Shown: positions 54,330-63,927 of the stretch, in pieces
Layout: every line of letters starts with the position of its first letter
Position numbering within the stretch: position 1 is the first letter of the stretch
Source: Pseudomonadota bacterium
GTDB taxonomy: Bacteria > Bdellovibrionota > UBA1018
Direction: 5' to 3'
Assembly (NCBI GenBank): GCA_027485695.1
Contig: JAIXQO010000002.1
Coordinates: forward strand, 496,001 to 560,000
DNA: 64,000 nucleotides
Notes under the pieces: generated by a model
Told to the model about the DNA's origin: nothing
Seen by the model: only the letters and a program-made list of their open reading frames with translations
Databases searched by the model: none
Translations under genes and position numbers: made by a program

Positions 54330-55460
54330 CTAAAATTTCCCAATTTGAACGAGTTGATTCGGATCGATGCCCTCAGCAGACATGATCGCAATCCGGCGAG
54401 CAACTCGGCGAGCGAATGCGCCGAATGCTTGCGAAACGGGATGCTCCGGATGCGACACCGTAATCGGACGTCCGTAGTCACCACCTTCGCGCACTTGCAT
54501 GACGATCGGAAACTGGCCGACGAGCTCCGTCTTGAATTTCTGAGCAAGGAGTTTGCCGCCGCCTTGGCCGAAAATGTAATATTTCTTGTCGCTATCGTCC
54601 GGTTGGAAATAGCTCATGTTCTCGGCGATGCCGATGATCGGGATCTTGACCTTGTCGAACATGGCGTACGCCTTGCGAACGTCTTGCAGAGAAACCTCTT
54701 GAGGGGTCGTCACCAAGACCGCGCCCGTCACCGGCACCATCTGCGCGAGAGAAAGCTGAACATCTCCGGTACCTGGAGGCATATCCACCACGAGGTAATC
54801 GAGATTACCCCACTGCACCTGATGGCAGAACTGCTGAATCACGCTGTGAAGCATCGGACCGCGCCAAACGAGCGGCTGATCCGGGTCGATGAGCATACCC
54901 ATCGACATGACTTTGATGCCGTGAGCGATTGGTGGGATGAAGAATTCTTTGCCGTCAGCGGTTTTTTCGATTTTTGGTTGTTCCGTGATCCCCATCATTG
55001 TCGGGATGTTTGGGCCATACACGTCAGTATCCATGAGGCCGACGCGGGCACCTTCGCGAGCCAGAGAAGTCGCGAGATTGACCGCAACCGTGCTCTTGCC
55101 GACACCGCCCTTACCGGACGACACGGCGATGATGTGCGCGACGCCTTGGATGGACGAAACCCCGGGAGCGCGAGCGCCACCTTGATGAGAGAGACCGCGA
55201 TTCGCCGTTCGAACGCGAGCTTCGAGTTCGAGGCGCACGGAGCGGACGCCGGAGACTTTTTTGATTGCCGCTTCGACGTCGGACCTAAACTGCTCTTTGA
55301 GAGGATCAGCCGGCGTCAGGAGAACCAATTTTAGACTGACATCGCCGGAACCGCTGACCGTCAAATTCTCGATCATCTCGAGAGCGACCACGTCGCGTTT
55401 GATTTCAGGATCTTGAACGGACTTCAGGGCCGACCAGACTGCATTCTCTAAGCTGTTCAT
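54330..55460 (-). CDS. mrp: Mrp/ApbC-family P-loop ATPase
   Basis: The product has 376 residues. An N-terminal MIP18/DUF59 domain (about 1-80) with QDPEIKRDVV precedes the deviant Walker A SSGKGGVGKS (near 113-122), GLMDTDVYGPN, VVDMPPGTGDVQLS and ENMSYF. Mrp/ApbC proteins carry Fe-S clusters on a C-terminal CxxC; here the segment after MSYF reads QPDDSDKKYYIFG with no cysteine. The start at 55460 begins the DUF59 domain; a GTG at 55499 is an alternative. It is divergent from the GDPD gene. Confidence 0.92.
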   Translation of the reverse strand: MNSLENAVWSALKSVQDPEIKRDVVALEMIENLTVSGSGDVSLKLVLLTPADPLKEQFRSDVEAAIKKVSGVRSVRLELEARVRTANRGLSHQGGARAPGVSSIQGVAHIIAVSSGKGGVGKSTVAVNLATSLAREGARVGLMDTDVYGPNIPTMMGITEQPKIEKTADGKEFFIPPIAHGIKVMSMGMLIDPDQPLVWRGPMLHSVIQQFCHQVQWGNLDYLVVDMPPGTGDVQLSLAQMVPVTGAVLVTTPQEVSLQDVRKAYAMFDKVKIPIIGIAENMSYFQPDDSDKKYYIFGQGGGKLLAQKFKTELVGQFPIVMQVREGGDYGRPITVSHPEHPVSQAFGAFARRVARRIAIMSAEGIDPNQLVQIGKF

Positions 55461-55556
55461 AGTGCTCGGAAAACTACCACCCGCACTCCAGCCTGTCACC
55501 TATTCCGACCTGAAAAACCAAGGAAATTGCAGCAGATTTTGACCTCTGTTAAGCTG

Positions 55557-56684
55557 ATGAACGTGCAAGGACGCACTTTCTTAAAAACCGCACTTCTGGC
55601 CACCCTCACCAGCTTAGGAGCCCCGCTCATGAGCATTGCCGGCCCACCGAAAACGACGCTTTCCAAACCCGAAGTCTATGCCCACCGGGGCGTTCGGGCC
55701 CATGAACCTGAAAACACTCTGCCTGCCTATGAGGCGGCGCTTGCCGCAGGGAGTGACTGGGTCGATATGGACGTGGTGCTCACGGCCGACGGCGAAGTGA
55801 TTCTCTCGCACGATCCAGTGCTCAATCCCGACATAGTTCGGGATGAAACCGGCCGATTCATTTTCGTTAGCCGTGAACTCCTGAACCAACTCTCATCCGG
55901 GCCGCGCGCCGCATTCGATCAGAAATACGCGGTAAAAAATCTGACCTTAGCCGAACTCCAAAAGTTCGACGTCGGTCGCCTCAACCGCAAGAGCGGCTAC
56001 GCGAAATATTTTCCCGCTCAAGTAGGGCGCGATGGAATTCGCATGCCCACCCTTCGCCAAGTGATTCAGTACGTAAAAAAGGCGACGGGCGGAAATGTGG
56101 GTTTCCAAATCGAAATGAAAACGGATCCGCTCAAACCAGAAACGAGTGCTGACCCGCAGAAATTCGCCGCTGCGCTCGCCCGGGTCCTCCGCGAAGAAAA
56201 CGTTATTCACCAAACCGAGATCCAAGCGTTTGATTTCCGCTGCCTCTACGCACTTCACCAGATCGATCCGAAACATCAGACGGCGTTCCTGACCTCACGG
56301 GACAACGAGATCGGTGGTGTGGATGATTTCCTTTCGCAAGACCCCAAGATCGCGACCGCTTGGAGTGGTGAACATCGCTTAGCCGATCACCGCGGATCGA
56401 TTCCGCAAATGATCAAAGACTTAGGCGGTTACGCCTGGGAGCCCGAAGACGCGCAACTCACCCAAAAAACGCTCAAAGAAGCCCATGAATTGGGCCTCAA
56501 AGTCGTGGTCTGGAGCTGGCCCGAGAAACTCGGGCAGGCGTTTGATGAGACCATCACCAGCCGAATGATTGATTGGGGCGTGGACGGAATCATCACCGAT
56601 GATCCGGGTCGGCTGAATCAAATGCTTGAAAAAAGAGGTCTCCGGACTCCACGTAAATACTGCGGCGGACTCATACAGAACTAG
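55557..56684 (+). CDS. Glycerophosphodiester phosphodiesterase, exported
   Basis: The product has 375 residues with a signal peptide (FLKTALLATLTSLGAPL). The GDPD TIM-barrel shows AHRGVRAHEPENT (catalytic His and Arg), DMDVVLTADGEVILSHDP (second His; the usual Glu of the E-x-D pair is Asp), QIEMKTDP, and the closing WGVDGIITDDPG. It hydrolyses glycerophosphodiesters to glycerol-3-phosphate and alcohol, probably in the periplasm, like GlpQ. A TTG at 55527 with AGGAAA just upstream is an alternative start. Confidence 0.93.
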   Translation: MNVQGRTFLKTALLATLTSLGAPLMSIAGPPKTTLSKPEVYAHRGVRAHEPENTLPAYEAALAAGSDWVDMDVVLTADGEVILSHDPVLNPDIVRDETGRFIFVSRELLNQLSSGPRAAFDQKYAVKNLTLAELQKFDVGRLNRKSGYAKYFPAQVGRDGIRMPTLRQVIQYVKKATGGNVGFQIEMKTDPLKPETSADPQKFAAALARVLREENVIHQTEIQAFDFRCLYALHQIDPKHQTAFLTSRDNEIGGVDDFLSQDPKIATAWSGEHRLADHRGSIPQMIKDLGGYAWEPEDAQLTQKTLKEAHELGLKVVVWSWPEKLGQAFDETITSRMIDWGVDGIITDDPGRLNQMLEKRGLRTPRKYCGGLIQN

Positions 56685-56744
56685 GCCGCTCTCTATAAAA
56701 GACGACATAGCATACGGGCAAAAGGGACTTTTCCCCAGAGCCCG

Positions 56745-57788
56745 TTAGTCGATCACGGATAGAATCTTGGAATCCTCGGAGTTCAAATCAAAAGAGATGA
56801 TCCGTCCGCGAATCTCCGCGCCATTGAACAAGTAGACCTTGCCGCGAGGTGCGATGACTGCGCCCGAAAGACGAGAGCCCTCGAAATGGACCTCGTTCTG
56901 AAGCGGGAAAATCCAGAACAGGTCGCTTGAGGAAACACCCGGAGTCAGGGTCGTCATGATGCGCCCCCAGTAATGATGATTCCCTCGAACGCGAACGACG
57001 GCCTTGGCGCCGGGAGGAACCCGAACTTCGATCCCGGCGATCAAAATGGATTGCTCAGAGGCGATATCAAAAAAATTGATATCCGGCTTCACACCATTCA
57101 AGACCAACGTACATTGCTCGCCGAGGTCCGGACTCCAACTACAAGTGATCGAACTCGTCCCGTTTGCAGACTCGCCTTCACAAACCTTGAGCGCGGCTTC
57201 CGTCGCCAAGATCGGCGCCTGGAAATCGAAATCCGCCAACTTCTCTACCGGTCCAAGTGAACTGAGACGTTTGACATTGTATTTCGATGCCGTGACAAGC
57301 TTGCCGTTCGGCACCTGTGCGGTGCGGATATAAATTTCTTTGGCAGCACGGACGTCTGCGCGAGTGCGGTTCGGGAAGAGCCAGGACCCCACCTCGGAGT
57401 TATAGAGCTGCACGTCTTCGGCCGCCATGACGCGTGCCGAGGTCTGGGTATTCCTGAGCACTGCAAGCTCAGTCGTGTAAGTACTCGTGTCTGAAAAGGT
57501 TCTCACAATTGCATCCGCACAGAGCGCTACCGGAGAATTCGGCGGCATCGTTGGCGTGGGAGTCGGAGTCGACGTCGGCACCACCGTTGGGGTGGGTGTA
57601 GGAGGAAGTGTGAAAGTTGGAATTGGGCTCGGATTCGGGTCTACGCCCGGAATCCCTCCGCCCGGAGGTGGCTCCAGGATCGGATCTCGCGCGGAGACCT
57701 TCCCGGTTTTTTCGCCTTGAGAACATCCCACGGCAGCCATCGCGATCAAGAGTAAGGCGGGAATACTTCTAGTGAATGAATTCCGCAT
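56745..57788 (-). CDS. Choice-of-anchor A family lipoprotein
   Basis: The product has 347 residues. A lipoprotein signal ends AVGC (C22). Residues about 50-85 are a Pro/Thr repeat linker (PTPTPT). The folded part has QLYNSEVGSWLF and ends VHFEGSRLSGAVIAPRGK-VYLFNGAEIRGRII, the signature of choice-of-anchor A beta-helical domains of surface proteins. It is probably an outer-membrane surface lipoprotein with the linker spanning a wall or surface layer; ligand unknown. GGGTGA lies before the ATG. Confidence 0.82.
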   Translation of the reverse strand: MRNSFTRSIPALLLIAMAAVGCSQGEKTGKVSARDPILEPPPGGGIPGVDPNPSPIPTFTLPPTPTPTVVPTSTPTPTPTMPPNSPVALCADAIVRTFSDTSTYTTELAVLRNTQTSARVMAAEDVQLYNSEVGSWLFPNRTRADVRAAKEIYIRTAQVPNGKLVTASKYNVKRLSSLGPVEKLADFDFQAPILATEAALKVCEGESANGTSSITCSWSPDLGEQCTLVLNGVKPDINFFDIASEQSILIAGIEVRVPPGAKAVVRVRGNHHYWGRIMTTLTPGVSSSDLFWIFPLQNEVHFEGSRLSGAVIAPRGKVYLFNGAEIRGRIISFDLNSEDSKILSVID

Positions 57789-57883
57789 CGTTCACCCAGC
57801 CTAACACCGCGAAAAAAACCGACCACCTGGTATTTTTTACCGTTCAACTTAAGAAGTTCACTCGTCCGATATTCAAACAAAAA

Positions 57884-57907
57884 GGGAGACCTGTTTCCAG
57901 GCCTCCC
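57884..57907 (-). terminator. Terminator of the OmpA gene
   Basis: On the minus strand GGGAGGCCTG-GAAA-CAGGTCTCCC forms a 10-base stem with one G-U pair, followed by TTTTTG. It starts 31 bases beyond the stop. Confidence 0.88.
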
Positions 57908-57937
57908 TTCTCTAACTTTCCTCAGATAATCCGAGGG

Positions 57938-59116
57938 TTACTGACCGTTATTGAGAGCGTTCAAGTCGCGAGTGACTTGAGCAGTATCCGCTACACCATC
58001 CAACCAGAGTTCGACGCGGCGGTTCAAAGCCCAAGCTTCGGCATCGTTCGCTGGATCGACGGGCTTGCGGAATCCAAAACCACGGATGGCCATTTTTTCG
58101 CGAGGGATACCCTGTTGATTCAGCTGACGTCCGACGGACTTGGCGCGATTCACCGAGAGGTTCTCGTTGTAAGCCGCTCCACCACGAATGTCTGTGTGAC
58201 CTTCGACCCGCATTTTCTGCCAAGCATCCGGGTAGCGCGTCAGGTACTCGGCCACTTTGCCGAGGATCGCGTACGAAGTCGGGCGCAAATCAGAACGTGC
58301 GGTTTTGAACCGAAGAATCGCTTCGGGGAGATAGATACGAATCGTGCCCGTACCGACGGCTTGAGCGAATTGCGGCGCCTCAACTCGAGCTGCAGGCTCT
58401 GCTGGCGTCACAGTGAGAGGTTCTGGTGTCGGCTCTGGCGTTGCCTCAACCGGAGTTTGTTCCACCGGCTCATAAGGTTTGTCGCTGGAGCTGATCGGGA
58501 AGCCGTACTGAATGTCGGCCATGTACCACCACACCTCGCGGGGTGAGAGGTTGAAATCTTTCATGACATGGGCGCCGAGTCTCCAACGTCCTTCGTCATC
58601 ACCCCACTCATAGTTGACCCGAGGTCCAGCAGCGATCGTGAAACTTTGAGTGTCGAGCAGCTCATCTTGATCGAAAGACACGTCTGTTCCGAACAAACCG
58701 TTCAATACGATACCGAGCTGCCAGTTTTCCGTCAGACGATAGCGCGGAGAGATCTCGGCAAAACCAGCGCGAGTTCTCACCTTCCAATCGCGGTTCAAGG
58801 AATCCTGACCGTCGACGTTGTTGATGAGGTAACCCAGACCTAAATCGATCACCCAATCATTCCAGTAATGAGAATAAAGAGCTTTGACGTCGAACTGGAA
58901 TCCGCTTTTGTCTGCTTCCAGAAGTGTGGACTCTGGGGTCACCGTCGCGAGACCGAGGTTCGCACCGAAGAAAATCCAGTTCTTAGGTTTTGGAATATTC
59001 TCGAGGGGATGAGTCGAAGAAGTCGAACCGTATTCATCCGCAGCGATCGCCACACTCGCACTCAACACACCTGCCAAAATAGCGCAGGACCACTGCTCAA
59101 CCCGAAAGAGCTTCAT
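57938..59116 (-). CDS. OmpA family outer-membrane protein
   Basis: The product has 392 residues: signal peptide (CAILAGVLSASVAIA), a beta-barrel (about 30-215) ending with aromatic-rich strands (EVWWYMADIQYGFP), a Pro/Glu hinge (about 220-255), then the OmpA peptidoglycan-binding domain (about 265-380) with the pattern VEGHTDIRGGAAYNENLSVNRA and NRRVELW. It probably anchors the outer membrane to peptidoglycan. AGGAG precedes the ATG at 59116; the longer frame has no signal peptide at its start. Monocistronic. Confidence 0.92.
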   Translation of the reverse strand: MKLFRVEQWSCAILAGVLSASVAIAADEYGSTSSTHPLENIPKPKNWIFFGANLGLATVTPESTLLEADKSGFQFDVKALYSHYWNDWVIDLGLGYLINNVDGQDSLNRDWKVRTRAGFAEISPRYRLTENWQLGIVLNGLFGTDVSFDQDELLDTQSFTIAAGPRVNYEWGDDEGRWRLGAHVMKDFNLSPREVWWYMADIQYGFPISSSDKPYEPVEQTPVEATPEPTPEPLTVTPAEPAARVEAPQFAQAVGTGTIRIYLPEAILRFKTARSDLRPTSYAILGKVAEYLTRYPDAWQKMRVEGHTDIRGGAAYNENLSVNRAKSVGRQLNQQGIPREKMAIRGFGFRKPVDPANDAEAWALNRRVELWLDGVADTAQVTRDLNALNNGQ

Positions 59117-59265
59117 GCTTTTTACACTCCTGATGGAAATTAACTTCTCTTTAAGTTTCGGGTCAAAAGACAAGGAATGTCAATTCTAGTACTGAGTGAT
59201 TATGAAAAGCTTGTTATGGCCGTCAAAAAATTGAACCACGTCCCGCCAACTGTTCACGTGAACAG

Positions 59266-59961
59266 TCACCGTTTATGATTCAAAAATTCTTCTCGAAACA
59301 AACGTTCGAGCTCTTCGCGTGAAGGCGCGCGGCCGATCTCTTTTTCTAGCGACGTCATCACCGACGACTCGAACCCGCACGGATCGAATCCTTGAAATCC
59401 TGAGAGCTGGGGATTCACGTTGAGCGCAAGCCCGTGGTAGCTCACCCATTTTTTGAGGGCGACGCCCAGGGATGCGATCTTGCGCGATTCGAGCCCGGAG
59501 CCGATCCAGACTCCGGCTGCGTTTTTGACCGCGCGACTCTCGAGCCCGTAATTCTTAAGTACGGCCGAGATCCAATGTTCGAGAAAACGCACGTACTTGC
59601 CAATATCGCGCGCGAATGGAAACGCTGGGTTTTTCAGATCCAAGATTGGATAGACTACGAGCTGGCCGGGACCATGCCACGTCAGGTCGCCCCCCCGCTC
59701 GATTTCGAAATACTCGGTACCTTCGGGTAATTGGAGAATCGGCCTTGCACGTTCTCGCTCGACGCCGGTCCACTGGAGGCCGCGCCCCCGCGTAACGGTG
59801 GGTGGGTGCTCCACAAATAAAATCGTCGAAAAACGAGTGCCTTCACTCACCTCTTCGACGAAACGTTTTTGGAGATCCCAGACTTCTTGAAAATAAACGG
59901 CGACGTTTCCCTCCCCTTTGAGCGAGACGAACTCGACTGGGGGAAAAGACACGTCGCCCAT
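59266..59961 (-). CDS. lipB: Octanoyl-[ACP]:protein octanoyltransferase LipB
   Basis: LipB moves octanoate from ACP onto lipoyl domains, which LipA then converts to lipoate. The product has 231 residues. Landmarks are RGGDLTWHGPGQLVVYP, the catalytic Lys in RKIASLGVAL and the catalytic Cys in FDPCGF. It starts six bases after the lpd stop and lies in the same group as lipA and the E2 gene, its substrate protein. Confidence 0.95.
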   Translation of the reverse strand: MGDVSFPPVEFVSLKGEGNVAVYFQEVWDLQKRFVEEVSEGTRFSTILFVEHPPTVTRGRGLQWTGVERERARPILQLPEGTEYFEIERGGDLTWHGPGQLVVYPILDLKNPAFPFARDIGKYVRFLEHWISAVLKNYGLESRAVKNAAGVWIGSGLESRKIASLGVALKKWVSYHGLALNVNPQLSGFQGFDPCGFESSVMTSLEKEIGRAPSREELERLFREEFLNHKR

Positions 59962-59967
59962 TTGAAA

Positions 59968-61368
59968 CTATTTCTTCTTTTGGAAGATATGGATCGCGTG
60001 ACCGAGTGCGGCCTCTGCAGCTTCCATCAGAGACTCCGGCACAGTCGGGTGAGCATGCACCGTGAGAGCCAGATCCTCTACGCGCGCGCCCATTTCAATA
60101 GCGAGCGTCGCTTCTGCGATGATGTTCGAGGCTTCGACGCCGACGATGTGAACGCCGAGAAGTCGTCCCGTTTTCTTGTCGCCGACTACCTTGACGAAAC
60201 CGTCGGGCTCGGCAACCGAAAGTGCGCGGCCGTTGGCGGCCATCGGGAACATTCCGATCGTGACATCAAAACCTTTTTGTTTCGCCTCGGCCTCCGTGTA
60301 GCCGACGGTCGCAATCTCTGGATCCGTGAAAATCACGGCCGGCATCGCCAGCACATCAAATACCGTCTTCTGACCGGCAATCGCTTCTGCTGCAACGATA
60401 CCCTCTTTGGAGCCTTTGTGAGCAAGGAGCGGTTGACCAGCGATGTCGCCGATCGCGTAGATACCTTTGACCTTGGTTTCGCGGTTTGGACCGACGGGGA
60501 TGAATCCTTTGTCGTCGAGAGCGATTCCGGCTTTTTCTAAACCGAAATTTTTGCCATTCGGGCTACGTCCGATCGTGACGAGAACTTTCTCGAACACTTC
60601 GGATTTGCCATCGGCGAACGTCACTTCAACGCCGTTTTTCACGGTTTTTTGTGATTTCACGCCGACGCCGATTTTCAGCTCCACTCCGCGCTTCACCAAG
60701 TTTTTCTGAACGACAGCCGTCAGCGCCGGATCGACTCCACCGAGGAGTCCAGGGCCTGCTTCGACCACGGTCACTTTGGTTCCGACTTTGGCGTAGAAGG
60801 TTCCGAGTTCAAGGCCGATGTAACCACCACCGATGCAGAGCATGGTTTTTGGAATCGACTGCTGATCGAGAGCCCCCGTGGAGTCGAGGATGTTTTTCTG
60901 ATCGACTTCGAAACCTGGAAGTTTTGCGGGACTGGAACCGACTGCGATCACGCACTGATTGAACGTGAGCGTTTCTTCGCCGCTGGAGGTTTTGACGACA
61001 AGGGATTTAGGCGATGCGAACGTCGCCTCACCTGCAATCACTTCGCAACCGTTTGCCTTGAGCAAGCTTCCAACGCCGCCGGTGAGCTTCTTAACGACCG
61101 TCTCTTTCCAGCTGACGAGCTTCGGCATATCGATCGCGGCACCTTTGACCGTGATTCCCATTTCAGATGCATGGTTCATGCGCTCATAAAGGGAACCGGC
61201 GAAAATCAGCGCCTTAGAGGGAATGCAACCACGGTTCAAGCAAACGCCACCGAGTTCGGCGCGATCGATGACCGTGACTTTTTTCCCGAGCTGAGCGAGA
61301 CGGATCGCAGAAACGTAACCTGCGGGTCCAGCGCCAATCACAACCACATCAACAGTACGATTTTTCAT
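59968..61368 (-). CDS. lpdA: Dihydrolipoyl dehydrogenase (E3)
   Basis: E3 reoxidises dihydrolipoyl groups of 2-oxoacid dehydrogenase complexes, using FAD and NAD. The product has 466 residues. GAGPAGY (FAD), the redox disulfide C43/C48 in GGVCLNRGCIPSK, GGGYIGLE (NAD), YAIGDIAG, and the C-terminal His-Glu pair in HAHPTVPE are all present. There is no fused lipoyl domain. It lies between the E2 gene and lipB; a hairpin in the 100-base gap to E2 may reduce read-through or mark a separate promoter. Confidence 0.97.
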   Translation of the reverse strand: MKNRTVDVVVIGAGPAGYVSAIRLAQLGKKVTVIDRAELGGVCLNRGCIPSKALIFAGSLYERMNHASEMGITVKGAAIDMPKLVSWKETVVKKLTGGVGSLLKANGCEVIAGEATFASPKSLVVKTSSGEETLTFNQCVIAVGSSPAKLPGFEVDQKNILDSTGALDQQSIPKTMLCIGGGYIGLELGTFYAKVGTKVTVVEAGPGLLGGVDPALTAVVQKNLVKRGVELKIGVGVKSQKTVKNGVEVTFADGKSEVFEKVLVTIGRSPNGKNFGLEKAGIALDDKGFIPVGPNRETKVKGIYAIGDIAGQPLLAHKGSKEGIVAAEAIAGQKTVFDVLAMPAVIFTDPEIATVGYTEAEAKQKGFDVTIGMFPMAANGRALSVAEPDGFVKVVGDKKTGRLLGVHIVGVEASNIIAEATLAIEMGARVEDLALTVHAHPTVPESLMEAAEAALGHAIHIFQKKK

Positions 61369-61425
61369 AAAATGGAGATCCTCTACGAAGGGATTCTTAA
61401 AATTGCCAGATGATGGAATAAAAAC

Positions 61426-61462
61426 GTGGCCGTTAGGGCAGCGAAGCGGACCGTCAGGCCAC
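61426..61462 (-). terminator. Hairpin between E2 and lpd genes
   Basis: GTGGCC (61426-61431) pairs with GGCCAC (61457-61462), with further partial pairing inside. On the minus strand GTTTTTATT follows; on the plus strand TTTTTATT. It probably terminates part of the E2 transcripts. Confidence 0.7.
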
Positions 61463-61468
61463 TTTTTA

Positions 61469-62722
61469 TTACAGCATCATGAGCGCTGGGTTTTCGATGA
61501 CTTGAATGAAGTCCTTCATGTATTCGGCCGCCACTGCACCATCGACGATGCGGTGATCGAGCGAAATCGAGAAGTAAGTCCAGTCGCGAATCGCGATTTC
61601 TTCCTTGCCGTTCACTTTGATCGCGACCGGTTTGCGGAAAATCTTGTTGAATCCGAGGATCGCGACTTCCGGGTAGTTGATGACCGGGGTCGCAAACAGA
61701 CCACCAATGGAGCCTGCGTTCGTGAGCGTGATCGTTCCACCCGTGAGGTCGTCCATCGTGAGCTTTTTCGCACGAGCACGATCGACCAGGTCCTGGATCT
61801 CGCGAGCGAGCTCAAGAACCGATTTGTTGCCGACGTCTTTTACGACTGGGGCGGTGAGACCGTCTTCGGTCTGAACCGAGATCGCGATGTTATAATAGTG
61901 CTTGAGCACGATCTCGCCAGAGGCTTCATCGAGCGACGAGTTCATGATCGGATACTTGCGCAGCACGGACGCCATGGCTTTCATGATGAACGGCAAATAA
62001 GTGACCTTGATGCCTTCTTTTGCGCCCAAATCTTTGGCAAGAGCGCGAAGTTTCACAAGCTCCGTCGCGTCGGCTTCTTCCACGTACGTGAAGTGAGCGG
62101 CGTGATCCTTGGACTCACGCATTTTTTGAGCGATTTTCTTGCGAAGGCCCTTGAACGGGATGCGCTCTTCGAGCTGAGCCGAAGAACGAGCGCTTGATCG
62201 AGCAACCGGTTTGGAACCGCCCTTCAAGAACGCGTCGATGTCTTCCATCATCACGCGGCCGCTTGGACCAGTACCGGAAACGTCCGAGATCGTCACACCT
62301 TGTTCGCGAGCGTATTTGCGTGCGGCCGGAGCAGCAGTCACTGCGCCACCGAGCGAAACTTCGGAGCCTTTGACCGGCGTGGATGCAGCCACAGGTGCGG
62401 TAGCCGCTGGTTTTACGGCGGCAGGAGCTGGAGCAGCGTGTGCCGCTGGCTTGGGTTCTTCTTTTGGTGCGGACGCGCTAGCCGCGCCACCAGCCGATTC
62501 AAACGTCAGCATGACTTCGCCGACTTTGACGGTCTTGCCTTCTTTGGCGACAAGGCCGGAAACTTTGCCGGAAACGGGGCTTGGGAGCTCGATCGTCGCC
62601 TTGTCGGTCATGATCTCGCAAAGCGGCTGGTCGTCTTTGACCTGATCGCCTGGCTTCACCAACCACTTCACTAATTCGCCTTCGTGTACGCCTTCGCCGA
62701 GTTCTGGGAGTTTCAGTTCCAT
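61469..62722 (-). CDS. 2-oxoacid dehydrogenase E2 (lipoamide acyltransferase)
   Basis: The product has 417 residues: one lipoyl domain with [14 protein letters not shown] (lipoyl Lys 41), an Ala/Pro/Lys linker (about 80-125), a peripheral subunit-binding domain (about 130-170, [12 protein letters not shown]), and the catalytic domain ending with DHRIVDG (His 390). One lipoyl domain and overall resemblance suit a pyruvate or branched-chain E2 more than SucB, but the substrate cannot be fixed without the E1 genes, absent from this window. It starts two bases before the lipA stop side. Confidence 0.92.
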   Translation of the reverse strand: MELKLPELGEGVHEGELVKWLVKPGDQVKDDQPLCEIMTDKATIELPSPVSGKVSGLVAKEGKTVKVGEVMLTFESAGGAASASAPKEEPKPAAHAAPAPAAVKPAATAPVAASTPVKGSEVSLGGAVTAAPAARKYAREQGVTISDVSGTGPSGRVMMEDIDAFLKGGSKPVARSSARSSAQLEERIPFKGLRKKIAQKMRESKDHAAHFTYVEEADATELVKLRALAKDLGAKEGIKVTYLPFIMKAMASVLRKYPIMNSSLDEASGEIVLKHYYNIAISVQTEDGLTAPVVKDVGNKSVLELAREIQDLVDRARAKKLTMDDLTGGTITLTNAGSIGGLFATPVINYPEVAILGFNKIFRKPVAIKVNGKEEIAIRDWTYFSISLDHRIVDGAVAAEYMKDFIQVIENPALMML

Positions 62723-62724
62723 GG

Positions 62725-63720
62725 TTACTTGAGGTTCCTTTCAGATTCGATAACGCCTTTTAAGAAAAATTCTCCGGCACGGTAACTGGACCGCACAAGT
62801 GGTCCGGAGGCCACATAGATAAAGCCAAAAGACTCTGCGCGCTTACCGATGCGCTCGAACTCTTCTGGGGTGTAAAACTTCTCGACTGGGAGGTGGTTCA
62901 ACGTCGGGCGCAAATACTGACCGATCGTGAGCACATCGACGCCGAATGAACGCAAGTCCTGAAACGCTTCGTCGAGTTCCTGTTCGGTCTCGCCTAAGCC
63001 CAGCATCACCGCGCTTTTCGTGAAAAGCTTGTGACCGTTGTCGATCGCGATTTCCTTCGCGGCACGCAGAGTGGAGAGCGATTGCAGGTAACCCGCGCGC
63101 GGATCGCGAACGCGGTACTGAAGACGACGAACGGTTTCGATGTTGTGTGCGTACACGTCGAGTTTCGAATCAACGACGGTGCGAACAGCATCGACATCAC
63201 CTTGGAAATCCGGAACGAGCGCTTCGACGATGAGCTTGGAATCGAGGATTTTTAGGCGCGAAATCGTTTCAGCAAAATGAGCGGCGCCCCCGTCTTTCAT
63301 ATCGTCGCGATCAACCGACGTGAGTACCACGTAGTGGAGACCCAGTGTTGCGACGCTTGCGGAAATCTCGGCCGGCTCGTTCGGGTCAAGCGGTGGCGGA
63401 CGGCGCGCCGTCTTGATCGCGCAGAATCGGCAAGCGCGCGTGCAGGTATCGCCTCCGAGCATGAAGGTTGCCGTTCCCGTCGACCAACATTCGGCGACGT
63501 TCGGGCAATGCGCTTCTTCGCAAACGGTGTGGAGTTTTTTCTCGCGAAGCATGCCCTTGATCTGGGTGTAGTTTTCACCAGACGGCGGACGGATCTTGAG
63601 CCACTCGGGTTTTTTCGACTGCATGATCTCGCGAGCGCGCGCCGGCGAGAGCGGACGAGCTTCGTCGTCGTCACGAGCCTGATCGGGCATGAGGACTGGC
63701 AGTTCCTTGAAGATGGCCAT
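62725..63720 (-). CDS. lipA: Lipoyl synthase LipA
   Basis: This radical-SAM enzyme inserts two sulfurs into protein-bound octanoate. The product has 331 residues. Auxiliary cluster cysteines are C67, C72 and C78 ([12 protein letters not shown]); the radical-SAM cluster is C93, C97 and C100 (CTRACRFC). SSYRAGE near the end has the serine that ligates the auxiliary cluster. The start at 63720 has GGTAAG upstream. It heads the lipA-E2-lpd-lipB series, whose first two genes are two bases apart. Confidence 0.96.
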   Translation of the reverse strand: MAIFKELPVLMPDQARDDDEARPLSPARAREIMQSKKPEWLKIRPPSGENYTQIKGMLREKKLHTVCEEAHCPNVAECWSTGTATFMLGGDTCTRACRFCAIKTARRPPPLDPNEPAEISASVATLGLHYVVLTSVDRDDMKDGGAAHFAETISRLKILDSKLIVEALVPDFQGDVDAVRTVVDSKLDVYAHNIETVRRLQYRVRDPRAGYLQSLSTLRAAKEIAIDNGHKLFTKSAVMLGLGETEQELDEAFQDLRSFGVDVLTIGQYLRPTLNHLPVEKFYTPEEFERIGKRAESFGFIYVASGPLVRSSYRAGEFFLKGVIESERNLK

Positions 63721-63927
63721 GTGGCTTACCGTTATAGAAGTAGCGGGCGCGTCGAGCAAGTTTTACGGGGTGAGGTTCAAGAAAAATCGATAAAAACAGA
63801 GTGCTTCAATGGACTTGCCTTATTGTTAACAACTCCAAACATTCGCATTGAGTCCGCCTGTGTCGACACCTTGACACTACTCAGCACCTCCAGACTCTGC
63901 CATCATCTAAGAATGGGGTGGAACCAA

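Noticed and set aside
54258-55334. Plus-strand open frame of 358 codons opposite mrp
   Set aside because: It lies wholly opposite a well-supported Mrp gene and is rich in Arg/His/Asp as expected for antisense frames in this genome.
57540-57720. Tandem-repeat-like DNA
   Set aside because: It simply encodes the Pro/Thr linker of the choice-of-anchor A lipoprotein.
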